From Geomesophilobacter sediminis (GTDB lineage Bacteria > Desulfobacterota > Desulfuromonadia > Geobacterales > Geobacteraceae), in NCBI RefSeq assembly GCF_016458275.1, contig NZ_JAEMHM010000016.1, positions 62,001-126,000 on the forward strand: 64,000 bases of DNA, written 5' to 3'. Shown here piece after piece: positions 53,941 to 64,000 of this stretch. How positions within the stretch are numbered: position 1 is the first letter of the stretch; the number at the start of each line of letters is the position of its first letter. The notes under the pieces are model-generated. The model ran no database searches. It was not told the origin of the DNA and saw only the letters and a list, made by a program, of their open reading frames with translations. Position numbers and translations under genes: made by a program.

Positions 53941-55452
53941 TTAGAACACGTAGTTCACGACAACGCGTGCGGTGTAGGGGTTGTCCGGGGTCTTGCCGTT
54001 GGCAGCAGCGTCTTTGTAGAAGTCGCCGAGGACCAGGTAGGCACCCTGGAGGCTGGTAGTGAGATTATCGAAGACTTTGTAGCCGACTTCGACGTTCCCC
54101 TCGTAGCCGAGGATGTTGCTGTCGCCGCTTTTGGACATGCCGTTGATCTGGTTTTTGTTGTCCTTGGCAACGGCGCCGATGCCGACGTTGGTGTTGACGA
54201 ACGCCTTACCGAGCGGCAAGTCGTAGCCAGCAAATGCGGTGATGATACCTTTGCCGGAGTTGTTCAGGTCGAAGACCAGCGCCCGGTCGGTACCGGCGGT
54301 TGCCTGGGGATGACGGAAGAAGAGCATCGAATTGGATTCAAAGAAGGTGTGGCCTGCTGTGGTAGCACCACGCTCATCGATGGTCTGGAAGTCGGTACGC
54401 TTGTCACCGCCGGTCCCTTGGGAGCCACTGATGTACAGTGCGGTGATCCTAGCGGTACCAGGGCCAGCTTGGCACTTGCCGGCGAGGTTGGCGGCGAAGG
54501 CGCTAACGGACTGGCGCTTGATCTGCCTTGCGGCAAGAGAGGCCGCGTCGGGGTTGGCAGCGCTGTTCACGAAATTGCCGCCGAGCTCGCCGAACTGATA
54601 AAGGAAGAAGCCGCTCCAGGATGCCGGCCCGACGTTGCCGGCAGCGTTAGCGCCAACGTAGTTGATCAGGGTGCGCGGAGTAGCAAGATTTTTGAGCACG
54701 TCGCTGTAAAGAGCGTAGTAGTCTGCCCCGACGCTGAGGTCTTTGCTGACGTTGTACTTGCCGCCGATGTTGTAGAAATCGCGGGTAAGGTTGCCGACTT
54801 GGGTGTTGGTGCCGACCGCGGCAGCGTCAAGGTAACCGCTGGCTGCACCGGTCAGGTTTGCCGGGACGGTGATGGCGTCGTCAAAACGGAAGAAAGAGGC
54901 GTTGATGGTGGCGTTTTGCAGTTTCGCGGTTGCGACCACACCTGCAGCGTCATTGTTGAAGATGATCCCTTTGTAGGCGTCGGTGAAGCCCTGGACACCG
55001 ACTTTGAAGTTCATCGGGGTGCTGGGCAGATTGAAGTCGAGGTAGATGTTCTTGGTTTCAAGGTTGGTCTGGTCAGCACCAACGCCGCCGCCGTTGTTGC
55101 GGAAGGAGTTGTTGGAGTTGTAGGAGTTGTCGCCGAAACGGGAGTCGAATTCGAAGTGGGTGACCAGTTTCAGGTTGTCGTTGGCCTTGGCGATGTACAT
55201 AAGGCGCAGGCGCTGCTCGATGTAGGTGTTGGTGTTCGGCTCGCCGGTTTTGACTACGGCGCCAGTGGCTTGGCTGATGTTGGTGCCGTTCAGGTTGACC
55301 GCGCCGGCGCCGCCATCGTCAAAGTTGGAGAGAATCCCTCTCACCCTGAAGTTGCCGTGAAACTCGTTTTCCAGCGCCATTGCCGGGACTGCGGTAGCTG
55401 CGGACAGGGCTCCGACTGCAGCAACTGCCAAGATCTGTTTCTTCAAGCTCAT
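53941..55452 (-). CDS. Outer-membrane porin
   Basis: A 503-residue beta-barrel protein. The signal peptide ends PAMA-LE (residue 26). The mature part opens NEFHGNFRVRGILSN and continues with alternating strands and long Asn/Gly-rich loops (KLVTHFEFDSRFGDNSYNSN, FNIGGKYN-type strands). It ends with the aromatic terminal strand ARVVVNYVF. Residues are small and polar with few cysteines. It resembles the large porins of Geobacter outer membranes (OmpJ-like), but I cannot assign the substrate. AGGAGG lies six bases before the ATG. A sigma-70 promoter about 290 bases upstream gives a long leader with a terminator-like hairpin. Confidence 0.88.
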   Translation of the reverse strand: MSLKKQILAVAAVGALSAATAVPAMALENEFHGNFRVRGILSNFDDGGAGAVNLNGTNISQATGAVVKTGEPNTNTYIEQRLRLMYIAKANDNLKLVTHFEFDSRFGDNSYNSNNSFRNNGGGVGADQTNLETKNIYLDFNLPSTPMNFKVGVQGFTDAYKGIIFNNDAAGVVATAKLQNATINASFFRFDDAITVPANLTGAASGYLDAAAVGTNTQVGNLTRDFYNIGGKYNVSKDLSVGADYYALYSDVLKNLATPRTLINYVGANAAGNVGPASWSGFFLYQFGELGGNFVNSAANPDAASLAARQIKRQSVSAFAANLAGKCQAGPGTARITALYISGSQGTGGDKRTDFQTIDERGATTAGHTFFESNSMLFFRHPQATAGTDRALVFDLNNSGKGIITAFAGYDLPLGKAFVNTNVGIGAVAKDNKNQINGMSKSGDSNILGYEGNVEVGYKVFDNLTTSLQGAYLVLGDFYKDAAANGKTPDNPYTARVVVNYVF

Positions 55453-55565
55453 GTGATACCTCCTGGGGTTGTTGATCGACGTGCGACCAAAATAACATGT
55501 GGTGAATCCGCCACTTCATTACGAGGTGCCAAACCGTAATAAAGTAGAGGTCCAGCCTGTTTAAA

Positions 55566-55623
55566 CAAAGGCCCTCGTTCCCCTAGAGATTGGCATCAGT
55601 GGGGGGAGCGAGGGCCCTTTTGT
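55566..55623 (-). terminator. Terminator-like hairpin in the porin leader
   Basis: AAAGGCCCTCGTTCCCC pairs with GGGGGAGCGAGGGCCC across about 20 loop bases. On the minus strand it is followed by TTTGTTT. It could end a short leader RNA or attenuate the porin. Confidence 0.6.
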
Positions 55624-55746
55624 ATCAGCGTGGATCCGGCTCATTCATCAGCAATAGTAACTCCGGTCAGTGAGCGAGACGCTCCTGTGCAGTTGTCCTA
55701 CGGTTGGTACGGATGAGCAAAATGCTGTTATAGAAAACTGGCCTTA

Positions 55747-55774
55747 CTTTACAATTATTCAAACAAATGTCAAC
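55747..55774 (-). promoter_or_regulatory. Sigma-70 promoter upstream of the porin
   Basis: TTGACA (55774-55769), 16 bases, TAAAGT (55752-55747) on the minus strand. The predicted start near 55740 is about 290 bases from the porin ATG. The rest of 55624-55924 is AT-rich and holds no gene. Confidence 0.65.
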
Positions 55775-55924
55775 CAAAAAAAATGATTTTATGTAGTCGT
55801 AACAATGCCCCGCACTGGTGGAGCTTTGTTTTGGTTTGTTTTGCGGCCGAAATTATCACAACAGTGATGTGGGTTAAATGTATCGCTTGGAGATATTTAA
55901 TATGGCAATATTAATTTGGTCCAA

Positions 55925-56338
55925 TCAGTGGCCGCACTCAGAGCATTGGCAGATTTCGGTAAGCACCCCGTTGCTGCTTTTGGGATGGACGAAGGCAATC
56001 TGTGCGCCGTGGGCGCCCTTTCTCGGCTTCTCGTCGATCATGCGTGCTCCGCTTGCAACCAGCGCTGCAATGGCCGCCTCGATATCGGCGACCTCATACG
56101 CCACGTGGTGGATTCCCGGGCCGTTCTTCTCGATGAATTTGGCAACCGGACTCTCCGGCGAGGTCGGCTCCAAAAGCTCGATCTTCGATTCCCCCACCGA
56201 AAGGAAGGCAACCCGCACTTTCTGGTCGGCGACTTCCTCGGTCCCCTGCAGGGTCATCCCGAGGGCATCCCGGTAAAAGGGGATCGTTTCATCCAGCGAT
56301 TTCACGGCGACACCAAGATGGTTGATCTTCTTCAGCAT
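55925..56338 (-). CDS. mce: Methylmalonyl-CoA epimerase
   Basis: A vicinal-oxygen-chelate protein of 137 residues that interconverts (S)- and (R)-methylmalonyl-CoA. MLKKINHLGVAVKSLDETIPFY contains metal ligand His7. The second module has GPGIHHVAYEVADIEAAIAA with the other metal His and HPKSSNGVLTEICQ with the C-terminal Glu ligand. GGAGG precedes the ATG. It is 105 bases downstream of the mutase gene on the same strand with a terminator in between, so the two are co-located, possibly transcribed together by read-through. It connects the carboxylase with the mutase. Confidence 0.95.
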   Translation of the reverse strand: MLKKINHLGVAVKSLDETIPFYRDALGMTLQGTEEVADQKVRVAFLSVGESKIELLEPTSPESPVAKFIEKNGPGIHHVAYEVADIEAAIAALVASGARMIDEKPRKGAHGAQIAFVHPKSSNGVLTEICQCSECGH

Positions 56339-56376
56339 AGGTAATCCTCCTTTTAGTTATGGACTTAAATAGTAAA

Positions 56377-56424
56377 GGGCCGCGGAAGAGGGCGGGAAGG
56401 TCCCGACCCGCCTCTCCGCGGCCC
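56377..56424 (-). terminator. Hairpin/terminator between mutase and epimerase genes
   Basis: GGGCCGCGGA with inner GGCGGG pairs CCCGCC and TCCGCGGCCC. On the minus strand it is followed by TTTACT. It reduces but may not abolish read-through into the epimerase. Confidence 0.7.
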
Positions 56425-56443
56425 GTTTTGTTACGTTAAGGAA

Positions 56444-58099
<1,656 letters not shown>

Positions 58100-58156
58100 G
58101 GTGCTCTCCTGGCCGATGGTGTATTGGGTGAAGCAGTTCTAGTGAGAGATAACATC

Positions 58157-58185
58157 GTAATATGCCGAACCGCCCTCTGAATCAA
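58157..58185 (-). promoter_or_regulatory. Promoter of the mutase gene
   Basis: TTGATT (58185-58180), 17 bases, TATTAC (58162-58157) on the minus strand, about 50 bases before the start codon. The remaining region up to 58420 has no gene. Confidence 0.65.
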
Positions 58186-58426
58186 GAAAATTAATTTTTC
58201 TAATTGAACTAAAACGGCACCGGAATACGATTTTTGATGTTCTACTTTTAAAATGGTGATCTGCTTTTGTGTCTACCAGTGAAAACAGCGAGTTACGCTC
58301 AGAAAAGTCCGGTCTGGCCTTCCCGGGTCGTTTTATTTTTGCGAGAATTATAAAATGCCGGTAGGGTCAGTAAAACAAAAATCGTTGTAACATGTTGTTT
58401 TAAAAGGATTTTTCCGCAAAAAGTGC

Positions 58427-58455
58427 TTGATATTAAAAATTGGTCCCTCTATAGT
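58427..58455 (+). promoter_or_regulatory. Sigma-70 promoter of the small zinc-ribbon gene
   Basis: TTGATA (58427-58432), 17 bases, TATAGT (58450-58455), 54 bases before the ATG at 58510. Confidence 0.8.
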
Positions 58456-58509
58456 CGTTACAAAAATTAAGTTTTTGCGTCCCGAATCCGGGATGAAAAG
58501 GAGATCCAC

Positions 58510-58722
58510 ATGCAATGCCCCGTCTGCAAAAACCATGATAGCGAGAGCATCGAACTGCGTTCCGGCGGGTTCAACGTAGGGCTTCGCGAGTGCCGCACCT
58601 GCGGCTCGGCCTGGTCGGTGAACCACGGCGCCGTCGCCATCGTCAACGACTCCCAGGCCGCCACCTTTCTCGAAGCGCTTTCCGAGTGCGTCGAGGGGGA
58701 TCAGTTCTTCGCCGCAGCGTAA
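58510..58722 (+). CDS. Small zinc-ribbon protein (70 aa)
   Basis: A 70-residue soluble protein with two knuckles, MQCPVCKNHD (CxxC) and RECRTCGSAW (CxxC) about 24 residues apart, forming a zinc ribbon or rubredoxin-like site. The remaining part (VNHGAVAIVNDSQAATFLEA) is mixed alpha/beta. GGAG stands six bases before the ATG, with a strong promoter at 58427. It is the only plus-strand gene within the carboxylase/mutase region and lies between them. It may be a regulator or a small redox/metal protein; no homologue recognised. Confidence 0.78.
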   Translation: MQCPVCKNHDSESIELRSGGFNVGLRECRTCGSAWSVNHGAVAIVNDSQAATFLEALSECVEGDQFFAAA

Positions 58723-58824
58723 ACGCGGGGGGCAAGGACTGGGGGCTGGGGGACCAGCCAGAACCCATGGACATTAATCAGTGGCAAACCCTCAGTTGGT
58801 ATTGCCAAACTTCCTAAGCTGATA

Positions 58825-58858
58825 AACAGAGGGCTCCGATTTTCGGAGCCCTCTGTTG
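58825..58858. terminator. Bidirectional terminator
   Basis: AACAGAGGGCTCCGA pairs with TCGGAGCCCTCTGTT. It lies between the convergent zinc-ribbon and biotin carboxylase genes. Confidence 0.82.
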
Positions 58859-58896
58859 TTTTATGCAGGTTTTTCTTCCGGTCTCCGCTGTGCCTT

Positions 58897-61803
58897 TTAG
58901 GCGAGGACCGCCTGGAGGTACTCGCCGGTGACGGTCCGCTTTTCCTTCTCGACCTGGGCCTCGTCGACCTCGACGAACTTCTCGTCCGGGGTGATCTTGA
59001 AGAGCGGCTGACCCTTGGAGACGATGGTGCCGTCGCCGCCGGTGATGACGATCTTGTCGATGGTCCCGGAGAAGGGAGCGTAGATCTTGTTGAACATCTT
59101 CATGACTTCGATGATGTAGAGCGGCTGCCCCTTTTCGAAGTGCATCCCTTCGCTGACGAACGGGGGCATGCCCGGGGCTTCCTGGCCGTAGTACATGCCG
59201 CCGCAGACGGAGACGATCTCGTCGGCCTTGGTGGCTGGCGGCGGAACCAGGATCTTCTTCATGCGGGCCTGCAGCTCCGGGTCGGTGAGGTGCTCGGGGA
59301 TGGTGATCTCCAGGTCGTCCTCCACCTTGAGGTCCCAGAACTTGGTGGCGATGCCGACCTGGAACAGGATGCCGAGCATCTCCAGGCCTGCCTCGTAGCC
59401 GAAGTGGGCGGAGCGGATCTGCTCCCACTTCTCGGCGTCGAAGCCCCCCTGCGGCTTGTCGTTGGCGAGGATCTCGGTCAGCTTGTGGTACTCGTCGCGG
59501 GCCAGGCCGAAGTGCTGGCGGATGGTGCGCGAGAAGGCGAGTGCCTGCTGCAGAAGCTCGTTGTCGTGGCTCCAGATGATCTCGGCGGCCGGCTTGTGGG
59601 GACGGTACCCCATGTGCAGGTACTCGTAGGTCTCGTTCAACACCCCGACCGGGTTTCTCAGCCAGACCACCTTCCCCTTCTCGTCCATCCGGAAGTTCTT
59701 GGTGTTCATCGACAGCCACCCGGAGAGGAGGTGCGGATCGCCCAAAAGGCGCTCGATCGGGCGGGTAATCAAGGTCCCTTTGCGGTCGAGCAGGCTGGAG
59801 ATGTTCTTGGCCTCCTTGGCGGCCACCTCGGGCTCGCTGGCGAAGGCGTCGCTGATCTTCTTCTGGTAGTACTTCTTCATCTGCAAAAACGCGTAGACCG
59901 GGTCGATCTTGTTCGCGGTTTCCTTGAGCAGGCCGACCAGGGTCAGGTAGGGGACCACGAAGCGGGTGGTCGGCTTGGCCATGACGTTGCGCCCCAGGAA
60001 CCAGTTGACCAGGCCGTAGTGGAACTCGAGGTTGGTGGCGAGCTCAGAGCCGCGCAGGGTGGTGGAGCGGATCACCTCGCTCATGTGCTCGTAGCTGTCC
60101 TGGCGGTTATCGCCCTTGGTGAGGAGCAGCGCGATGTTGGAGTCGTAGGCGCCGGCGACGCGGTATTTCATGAACATCCCGGTGTCCGGGTTGAGCATGC
60201 TGATCCCCTGGTCGTCGCGGATCTCCCCTTCGATCGGCTTGGACCAGTAGCGGATGATCCCGCCGGCGTGCGGCGAAAGCGATGCGTCGGTCGCGTTCAG
60301 GCGCGCCTCGACGGAGGCGTTGAAACGGACGATGCGCTCCGGGCGCGGCAGCCGCTTCTTGTGCTCGGCAAGCAGAGCCATCGCCTCGACGAGGCTCTCG
60401 ACCATGAAGAAGTCCTTCGGGTCGTCCGGGTTGGTGAACTTCAGAGCATAGCAGAGCTCGGTGACCCGGTGCTCGACCTGGATCCTGGTGTTCACCTCCA
60501 TGAAGTAGTGGCGGTCGCGGTCCACGATGCACTCGAAGGTGGAGGCGGAGTCAAGGCCTACCGCCTTGCCGAAGCGCTCGCTCTGCTCCTCCATCCGCTT
60601 GAGGACCTGGAGATCGCTCTCCAAAGCCTTGACCTGCTCCGGCTTGCCGGCGGCCTTGGCGCGCTCGATCTCGGCCATGAGCCCTTCCTGGGTCACCGAG
60701 ACCTCGAGGAGTTTCTGCTCGTGCATCTGCAGGGAGCAGTCGCGGCCCCCCAGGGCGATGCACCATTCGCCGTTGCCGAGAAGCTGGATCTCGTTGTGGC
60801 GGGTCTGCTCGATGTTGAGCTCGATCAGGATGTTCTTGTTGTCCCCCACCCCGTTGGCTTTCACCTCGTTCAGGATCTCGCGCACCAGACCCGGGGCCTC
60901 GGCGCACTCCTTGGCGATCAGCGCGTCGTCGGGGTTTTTGACGTTCAAAAGGCCGGCGCCCAGAAGACGCTGTCCCTTCCCACCGCCGCCGCCGATCGCC
61001 TTGAGACGGATCCGGCTCTGGGGGAACTTCTTGAACATCTCGGCCGCTTCGGTCTGGACCTGGGCGCAGAGCTCCTCGATCGAGAAGAGGTCGATCCCCT
61101 TGTCGTAGGAGGCGTAGAGGATGTGGTCGGCGAGCTCCTCCAGGGAGAGGTTCTTGTCGTCCAGGATCTTCTTGTCCACCTTGAGCCCGTCGGAGTTGGC
61201 GAGCGCCACCAGCTTCTCGCGGCTGGAGTGCTTCTTGACCAGGGTCCGGGCGGTGACGTTGTCGATACCGGGGGTAACCGAGACGTCCACCGAAAGTGCG
61301 GTGCGCTTGGCCTCGTCCTTCTTGCCGGCGCCGGCCTGGGTGGCGGAGCAGGGGCCGATGAACTTGAGGCCGGCCTTCTCGATGGCCGCGACGAACTCGT
61401 CGTCCTCGGCCATGAAGCCGTAGCCGGCGAAGATGGAGTCGTAGCCGTTATCGAGCGCGATGCCGATGATCTGGCCGATGCGCTCGACGCGCTCTTCTTT
61501 GCTCGCGCCGGTGTAGTCGGGTACCCGGTGCACGCGGTTGGAGTCGGTCAGGGTGCGCAGCTCGGGAGCCAGCGCGTTCGGGTAGACGATGGAGTCCTTC
61601 TCGGAGAGGAGGATCCCGAAATGGGTGATCCCCATCTCGGCGTAGACGTCCATCGCCTCCTTGCGGATCGGCCCGCGGCAGACGATGAGCGGCTTGAGGT
61701 TCTCGCAGGAAAACGAGGCGACCCAGGGGGAGGAAGCCTTGCCGAGGCGGCGGTCCCGGTGGATCAGCGGATTGTGGGTGTACTTTTCAGAGGTATATGC
61801 CAT
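58897..61803 (-). CDS. Biotin carboxylase/biotin carrier fusion protein (acyl-CoA carboxylase large subunit), atypical
   Basis: A 968-residue ATP-dependent biotin carboxylase fused to a biotinyl domain. The N-terminal preATP-grasp region has PLIVCRGPIRKEAMDVYAEM and IFAGYGFMAEDDEFV. An unusual insertion of about 80 residues (roughly 190-265, SSREKLVALANSDGLKVDKK) follows. Then come the ATP-grasp domain with AIGGGGGKGQRLL, HNEIQLLGNG, RDCSLQMHEQK and FMEVNTRIQVEHRVTE, the C-terminal carboxylase domain with PHAGGIIRYW, and about 300 residues without known domain. The biotinyl domain has Lys902 in IEVMKMFNK. EVMKM replaces the usual AMKM. It partners the carboxyltransferase at 61901 (97-base gap). 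Substrate likely propionyl-CoA from context. Confidence 0.88.
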   Translation of the reverse strand: MAYTSEKYTHNPLIHRDRRLGKASSPWVASFSCENLKPLIVCRGPIRKEAMDVYAEMGITHFGILLSEKDSIVYPNALAPELRTLTDSNRVHRVPDYTGASKEERVERIGQIIGIALDNGYDSIFAGYGFMAEDDEFVAAIEKAGLKFIGPCSATQAGAGKKDEAKRTALSVDVSVTPGIDNVTARTLVKKHSSREKLVALANSDGLKVDKKILDDKNLSLEELADHILYASYDKGIDLFSIEELCAQVQTEAAEMFKKFPQSRIRLKAIGGGGGKGQRLLGAGLLNVKNPDDALIAKECAEAPGLVREILNEVKANGVGDNKNILIELNIEQTRHNEIQLLGNGEWCIALGGRDCSLQMHEQKLLEVSVTQEGLMAEIERAKAAGKPEQVKALESDLQVLKRMEEQSERFGKAVGLDSASTFECIVDRDRHYFMEVNTRIQVEHRVTELCYALKFTNPDDPKDFFMVESLVEAMALLAEHKKRLPRPERIVRFNASVEARLNATDASLSPHAGGIIRYWSKPIEGEIRDDQGISMLNPDTGMFMKYRVAGAYDSNIALLLTKGDNRQDSYEHMSEVIRSTTLRGSELATNLEFHYGLVNWFLGRNVMAKPTTRFVVPYLTLVGLLKETANKIDPVYAFLQMKKYYQKKISDAFASEPEVAAKEAKNISSLLDRKGTLITRPIERLLGDPHLLSGWLSMNTKNFRMDEKGKVVWLRNPVGVLNETYEYLHMGYRPHKPAAEIIWSHDNELLQQALAFSRTIRQHFGLARDEYHKLTEILANDKPQGGFDAEKWEQIRSAHFGYEAGLEMLGILFQVGIATKFWDLKVEDDLEITIPEHLTDPELQARMKKILVPPPATKADEIVSVCGGMYYGQEAPGMPPFVSEGMHFEKGQPLYIIEVMKMFNKIYAPFSGTIDKIVITGGDGTIVSKGQPLFKITPDEKFVEVDEAQVEKEKRTVTGEYLQAVLA

Positions 61804-61900
61804 CGGTCTTTATCTCCAATCGGAAAATATGAAATGGGTGATTTCAGATCGTCCAGCGCGCGGTCCGGGCAGCGGAAGCGCCCGGGCCGCGGCCTCGCTC

Positions 61901-63625
61901 TTAGTGGAACTCGCGCTGCACCGCCATCATCGGGCCGGGTTTGTAGTGGCGCAGCAGGAAGTTCATGTTCTCGCCCAGGACCTTGCGAAGGTCGGTCGGC
62001 ATGACCAGCGAGGAGATGGAACCGAGGCTCAGCGCCTCCCTCGGGTTCATCAACTCTTTCTCGTAGCGCAGGTTGAGGACCGCCTCTTCCGCCTTGAGCC
62101 ACTCGGCGGCTTCCTTCTCGGCGTCCGCTTTGGCGGCTTCCGGCTTCACGCCGGCTTCGACGCGCTCCTGGGTGCCGCGTTTGACCCGTTCCATGACCGC
62201 ACTGCGGATCTTGCGCAGCTCGTCCTTGTAGACGAACTCCTTGCCGGCCGGACCCATGACCGCGAGGCGGGTGGTGGGAAGGGCCAGGACGAGGTCCGCG
62301 CCGGTCGGGTAGTTGTTGTAGGAAGCGTAGGCCCCGCCGTAGGCGTTCCGGATGATGAGCAGGATGCGCGGGGTCCGGATGTCGACGATGGAGTCGAGCA
62401 TGGCGCGGCCGGCGTGGACGATGCCGCGGGATTCCTGCTCGCGACCCGGGAGGAAGCCGGTGGTGTCTTCCATGAAGATGATCGGGATGTTGTAGATGTT
62501 GCAGAAGCGGTTGAAGCGGGCGATCTTGTACGCCGCGTCGCAGTCGATCTGGCCGGAGTCGACCGCCGAGTTGTTGGCGACGAAGCCGACGACGTTGCCG
62601 CCCAGGCGCCCGAAAGCGGTGACCACGTTGCGGGCACGGGTCGGCTGGAGTTCGAAGTAGTCACCGTGGTCGCAGATCTGCTGGATGATGATCGAGACGT
62701 CGAACGGGGTGTTGAAGCCGGTCGGGGAGTTGAACGCCTTTTTGAACAGGGTGTTAATCTCCCAGGTCTTGCGGTCCAACGGATCGGTGGTCGGGATGAA
62801 GGGGGCGGCCACCGAGTTGTTGTCCGGAATGTACTTGAGGAGCTCGACGGCGATGCGCAGCGCGCCGACCTCGTCCTCGGCGGTCAGGTCGACGACGCCG
62901 GACTGGCTGTGGACTTTCGGTCCACCCAGTTCTTCCGGGGTGATGTCCTCGCCCAGGACGCTCTTGACGACCCCGGGGCCGGTGAGACCGAAGAAGGTCT
63001 CCTTGGGCTGGATGACGAAGCTCCCCTGGCGCGGCAGGTAGGAACCGCCGCCGGCGTTGAAGCCGAACATGCACATGATGGAGGGGACCACGCCGGAGAT
63101 CCTGCGCAGCGCGGTAAAGGCCTCGGCGTAGCCGTCGAGACCGCCCACCCCGGCCGGAACGAAGGCGCCGGCGGAGTCGTTCATCCCGATGACCGGGATC
63201 CCCTTCTCGGCGGCCATCTGGAAAAGAAGCGCCAGCTTGCGGCCGTTGGTGGCGTCGATGGAGCCGGCGCGCACGGTGAAGTCATGGCCGTAGAGGGCGA
63301 CGTCGCGACCCTGGATGTTGAGGATGCCGGTGACCAGCGAGGCGCCGTCCAGGTTCTTGCCCCAGTTCTGGAACAGGATGTTGGGCTCTTCCTCGGTGAG
63401 GACCTTGATCCTCTCCCAGACCGTCATCCTTTTCTTGAAATGCTGTTTCTCGACCTGGTCGATCTTCACCGACTTGATCGGGCGCTGGATCAGGTCGTGG
63501 CCGGCCTGCATCGCCTCTTCGTAGCCGCCGGTGGCGCGGGCGATCTCACCGGGGATGTTGAACTCGATCTTCTGCTCTTCGATGAACGGGTTTTTCAATG
63601 AGGGTTTGATTGCTTTATTGGACAT
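61901..63625 (-). CDS. Acyl-CoA (propionyl-CoA-type) carboxyltransferase subunit
   Basis: A 574-residue carboxyltransferase of the PCC-beta/decarboxylase family. The crotonase-like N half includes [40 protein letters not shown] and [20 protein letters not shown]. The C half has [40 protein letters not shown] and [20 protein letters not shown]. The C-terminal 100 residues ([20 protein letters not shown], then a helical extension) are longer than in typical PccB. AAGGA is seven bases before the ATG. It transfers carboxyl from biotin, with the fusion protein downstream. Together with epimerase and mutase this gives the propionyl-CoA to succinyl-CoA route. Confidence 0.92.
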   Translation of the reverse strand: MSNKAIKPSLKNPFIEEQKIEFNIPGEIARATGGYEEAMQAGHDLIQRPIKSVKIDQVEKQHFKKRMTVWERIKVLTEEEPNILFQNWGKNLDGASLVTGILNIQGRDVALYGHDFTVRAGSIDATNGRKLALLFQMAAEKGIPVIGMNDSAGAFVPAGVGGLDGYAEAFTALRRISGVVPSIMCMFGFNAGGGSYLPRQGSFVIQPKETFFGLTGPGVVKSVLGEDITPEELGGPKVHSQSGVVDLTAEDEVGALRIAVELLKYIPDNNSVAAPFIPTTDPLDRKTWEINTLFKKAFNSPTGFNTPFDVSIIIQQICDHGDYFELQPTRARNVVTAFGRLGGNVVGFVANNSAVDSGQIDCDAAYKIARFNRFCNIYNIPIIFMEDTTGFLPGREQESRGIVHAGRAMLDSIVDIRTPRILLIIRNAYGGAYASYNNYPTGADLVLALPTTRLAVMGPAGKEFVYKDELRKIRSAVMERVKRGTQERVEAGVKPEAAKADAEKEAAEWLKAEEAVLNLRYEKELMNPREALSLGSISSLVMPTDLRKVLGENMNFLLRHYKPGPMMAVQREFH

Positions 63626-63629
63626 GGGC

Positions 63630-63680
63630 TCATCCTTTCCGTGAATGGGGTGATAAGAGATTGATGGGGGTACGACTCAT
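63630..63680 (-). CDS. Possible leader peptide of the carboxylase operon (16 aa)
   Basis: A 17-codon frame, [16 protein letters not shown] then TGA, has a strong ribosome site GGAGGAG five bases before its ATG. Its stop lies four bases before the start codon of the carboxyltransferase, inside that gene's own ribosome site (AAAGGATGAGCCCATG). Such tight upstream frames often couple or attenuate translation of the next gene. The sequence has no run of a regulatory amino acid, so a coupling role is more likely than amino-acid attenuation. Too short to support from composition alone. Confidence 0.4.
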   Translation of the reverse strand: MSRTPINLLSPHSRKG

Positions 63681-64000
63681 GGGCACTCCTCCGACCGATA
63701 GAAATTTCAGGCTTTAAAGCCGATAGCACATGCAAAGACCGGCGCGTGGGCGCCGGCCGCGGGGAGCGGGGGCCGAAGCGGTCCGGCCGGGCGTTCCGGA
63801 CACAAGGGCCGGAAGCTGCCGCCTCGAAGAGGAGGCCTTTGTCGTCGAGCCGGATCGGAGGCGGTATCGGGGCGGGCTTTTTCCTTTACGTACACGGAAA
63901 AGCGACGGTGGCGGAAGCCCGTCCCCTGCTGCTGCTCGACTGGGTGCCTGCGTTCGGGAGGGTGTCCGCAAACGGTTGGCGAAAACTAGCTTGTGACTAG
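63681..64000. other. GC-rich upstream region of the carboxylase operon
   Basis: No supported gene. Frames on both strands are open because of the base composition but have no ribosome sites. It should contain the promoter of the carboxylase operon; I cannot place it. It includes GC-rich imperfect palindromes near 63745-63780. Confidence 0.35.

Noticed and set aside
53923-55539. 538-codon plus-strand frame opposite the porin
   Set aside because: Val/Gly/Asp-rich shadow; the porin on the other strand has a signal peptide, barrel strands and ribosome site.
59140-62004. 954-codon plus-strand frame opposite the biotin carboxylase
   Set aside because: Shadow of a GC-rich gene; Leu/Val/Asp/Gly-rich low complexity without motifs.
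63730-64000. Plus-strand frames at the right edge
   Set aside because: No ribosome site; Arg/Gly-rich. Could only be judged with sequence beyond the window.

Overview
This 64 kb window is a piece of bacterial chromosome, GC-rich and densely coded, from a member of the Geobacterales (Geobacter / Geomonas / Citrifermentans type). That placement is an inference. It rests on the methylmalonyl-CoA and acyl-CoA carboxylase cluster, several chemoreceptors and PAS kinases, a c-type-haem protein, a hemerythrin-like protein, HisZ, and many small exported Cys-containing proteins of the Geobacter kind. I see no prophage, integron, intact insertion sequence or CRISPR array.

Left part (1-8.5 kb): ftsZ with its terminator, an iron-sulfur-flavoprotein-like reductase, two uncharacterised minus-strand genes, a single-domain response regulator, a pair of small His-rich repeat proteins, and a chemoreceptor behind a good FliA (sigma-28) promoter. 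8.5-14.5 kb is a complete tripartite RND efflux operon: outer-membrane lipoprotein, adaptor, pump. A second chemoreceptor and a 39-residue membrane protein follow.

17.2-22.9 kb is a five-gene minus-strand reductase operon: flavoprotein, carboxymuconolactone-decarboxylase-like protein, Zn alcohol dehydrogenase, aldo/keto reductase, Fe alcohol dehydrogenase. It faces a divergent AraC-type regulator and resembles an expanded yqhC-yqhD-dkgA aldehyde-reduction locus. 23-37.9 kb holds lipoproteins, the remnant of a chemoreceptor tail, a large hybrid PAS kinase, a haem-binding protein, a hemerythrin-like protein, a FetAB-type ABC exporter, a quinone oxidoreductase, an isolated flippase, a Sel1 protein, and an operon of a Cys/His-rich protein plus a two-component system. 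That operon has 11-bp-phased direct repeats upstream, typical of an OmpR/PhoB-class site.

38-48.4 kb: dipeptide epimerase, an unknown protein coupled to a divergent SLC13-type transporter, a B12-type radical SAM protein, an OmpW-like barrel, ElbB, small Fe-S and Cys proteins, a DUF1003 protein and an orphan DNA methyltransferase. Next come a Lys-Glu-Lys tRNA operon with a clear promoter and terminator, and an overlapping hisZ-purA pair.

The right end (53.9-63.7 kb) holds a porin and the enzymes linking propionyl-CoA to succinyl-CoA: methylmalonyl-CoA epimerase, the mutase catalytic subunit without its B12 domain, a 968-residue biotin carboxylase/biotin carrier fusion, and a carboxyltransferase preceded by a possible 16-residue leader peptide. 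The cobalamin-binding mutase subunit is not in the window.

Two families of dispersed palindromic repeats lie in the intergenic spaces: at least nine loci of a GTGGGAGCGCC/GGCGCGAA element and five of a CTCCCCTTGAAGGGGAG element. One copy of the second forms the end of the outer-membrane efflux gene.
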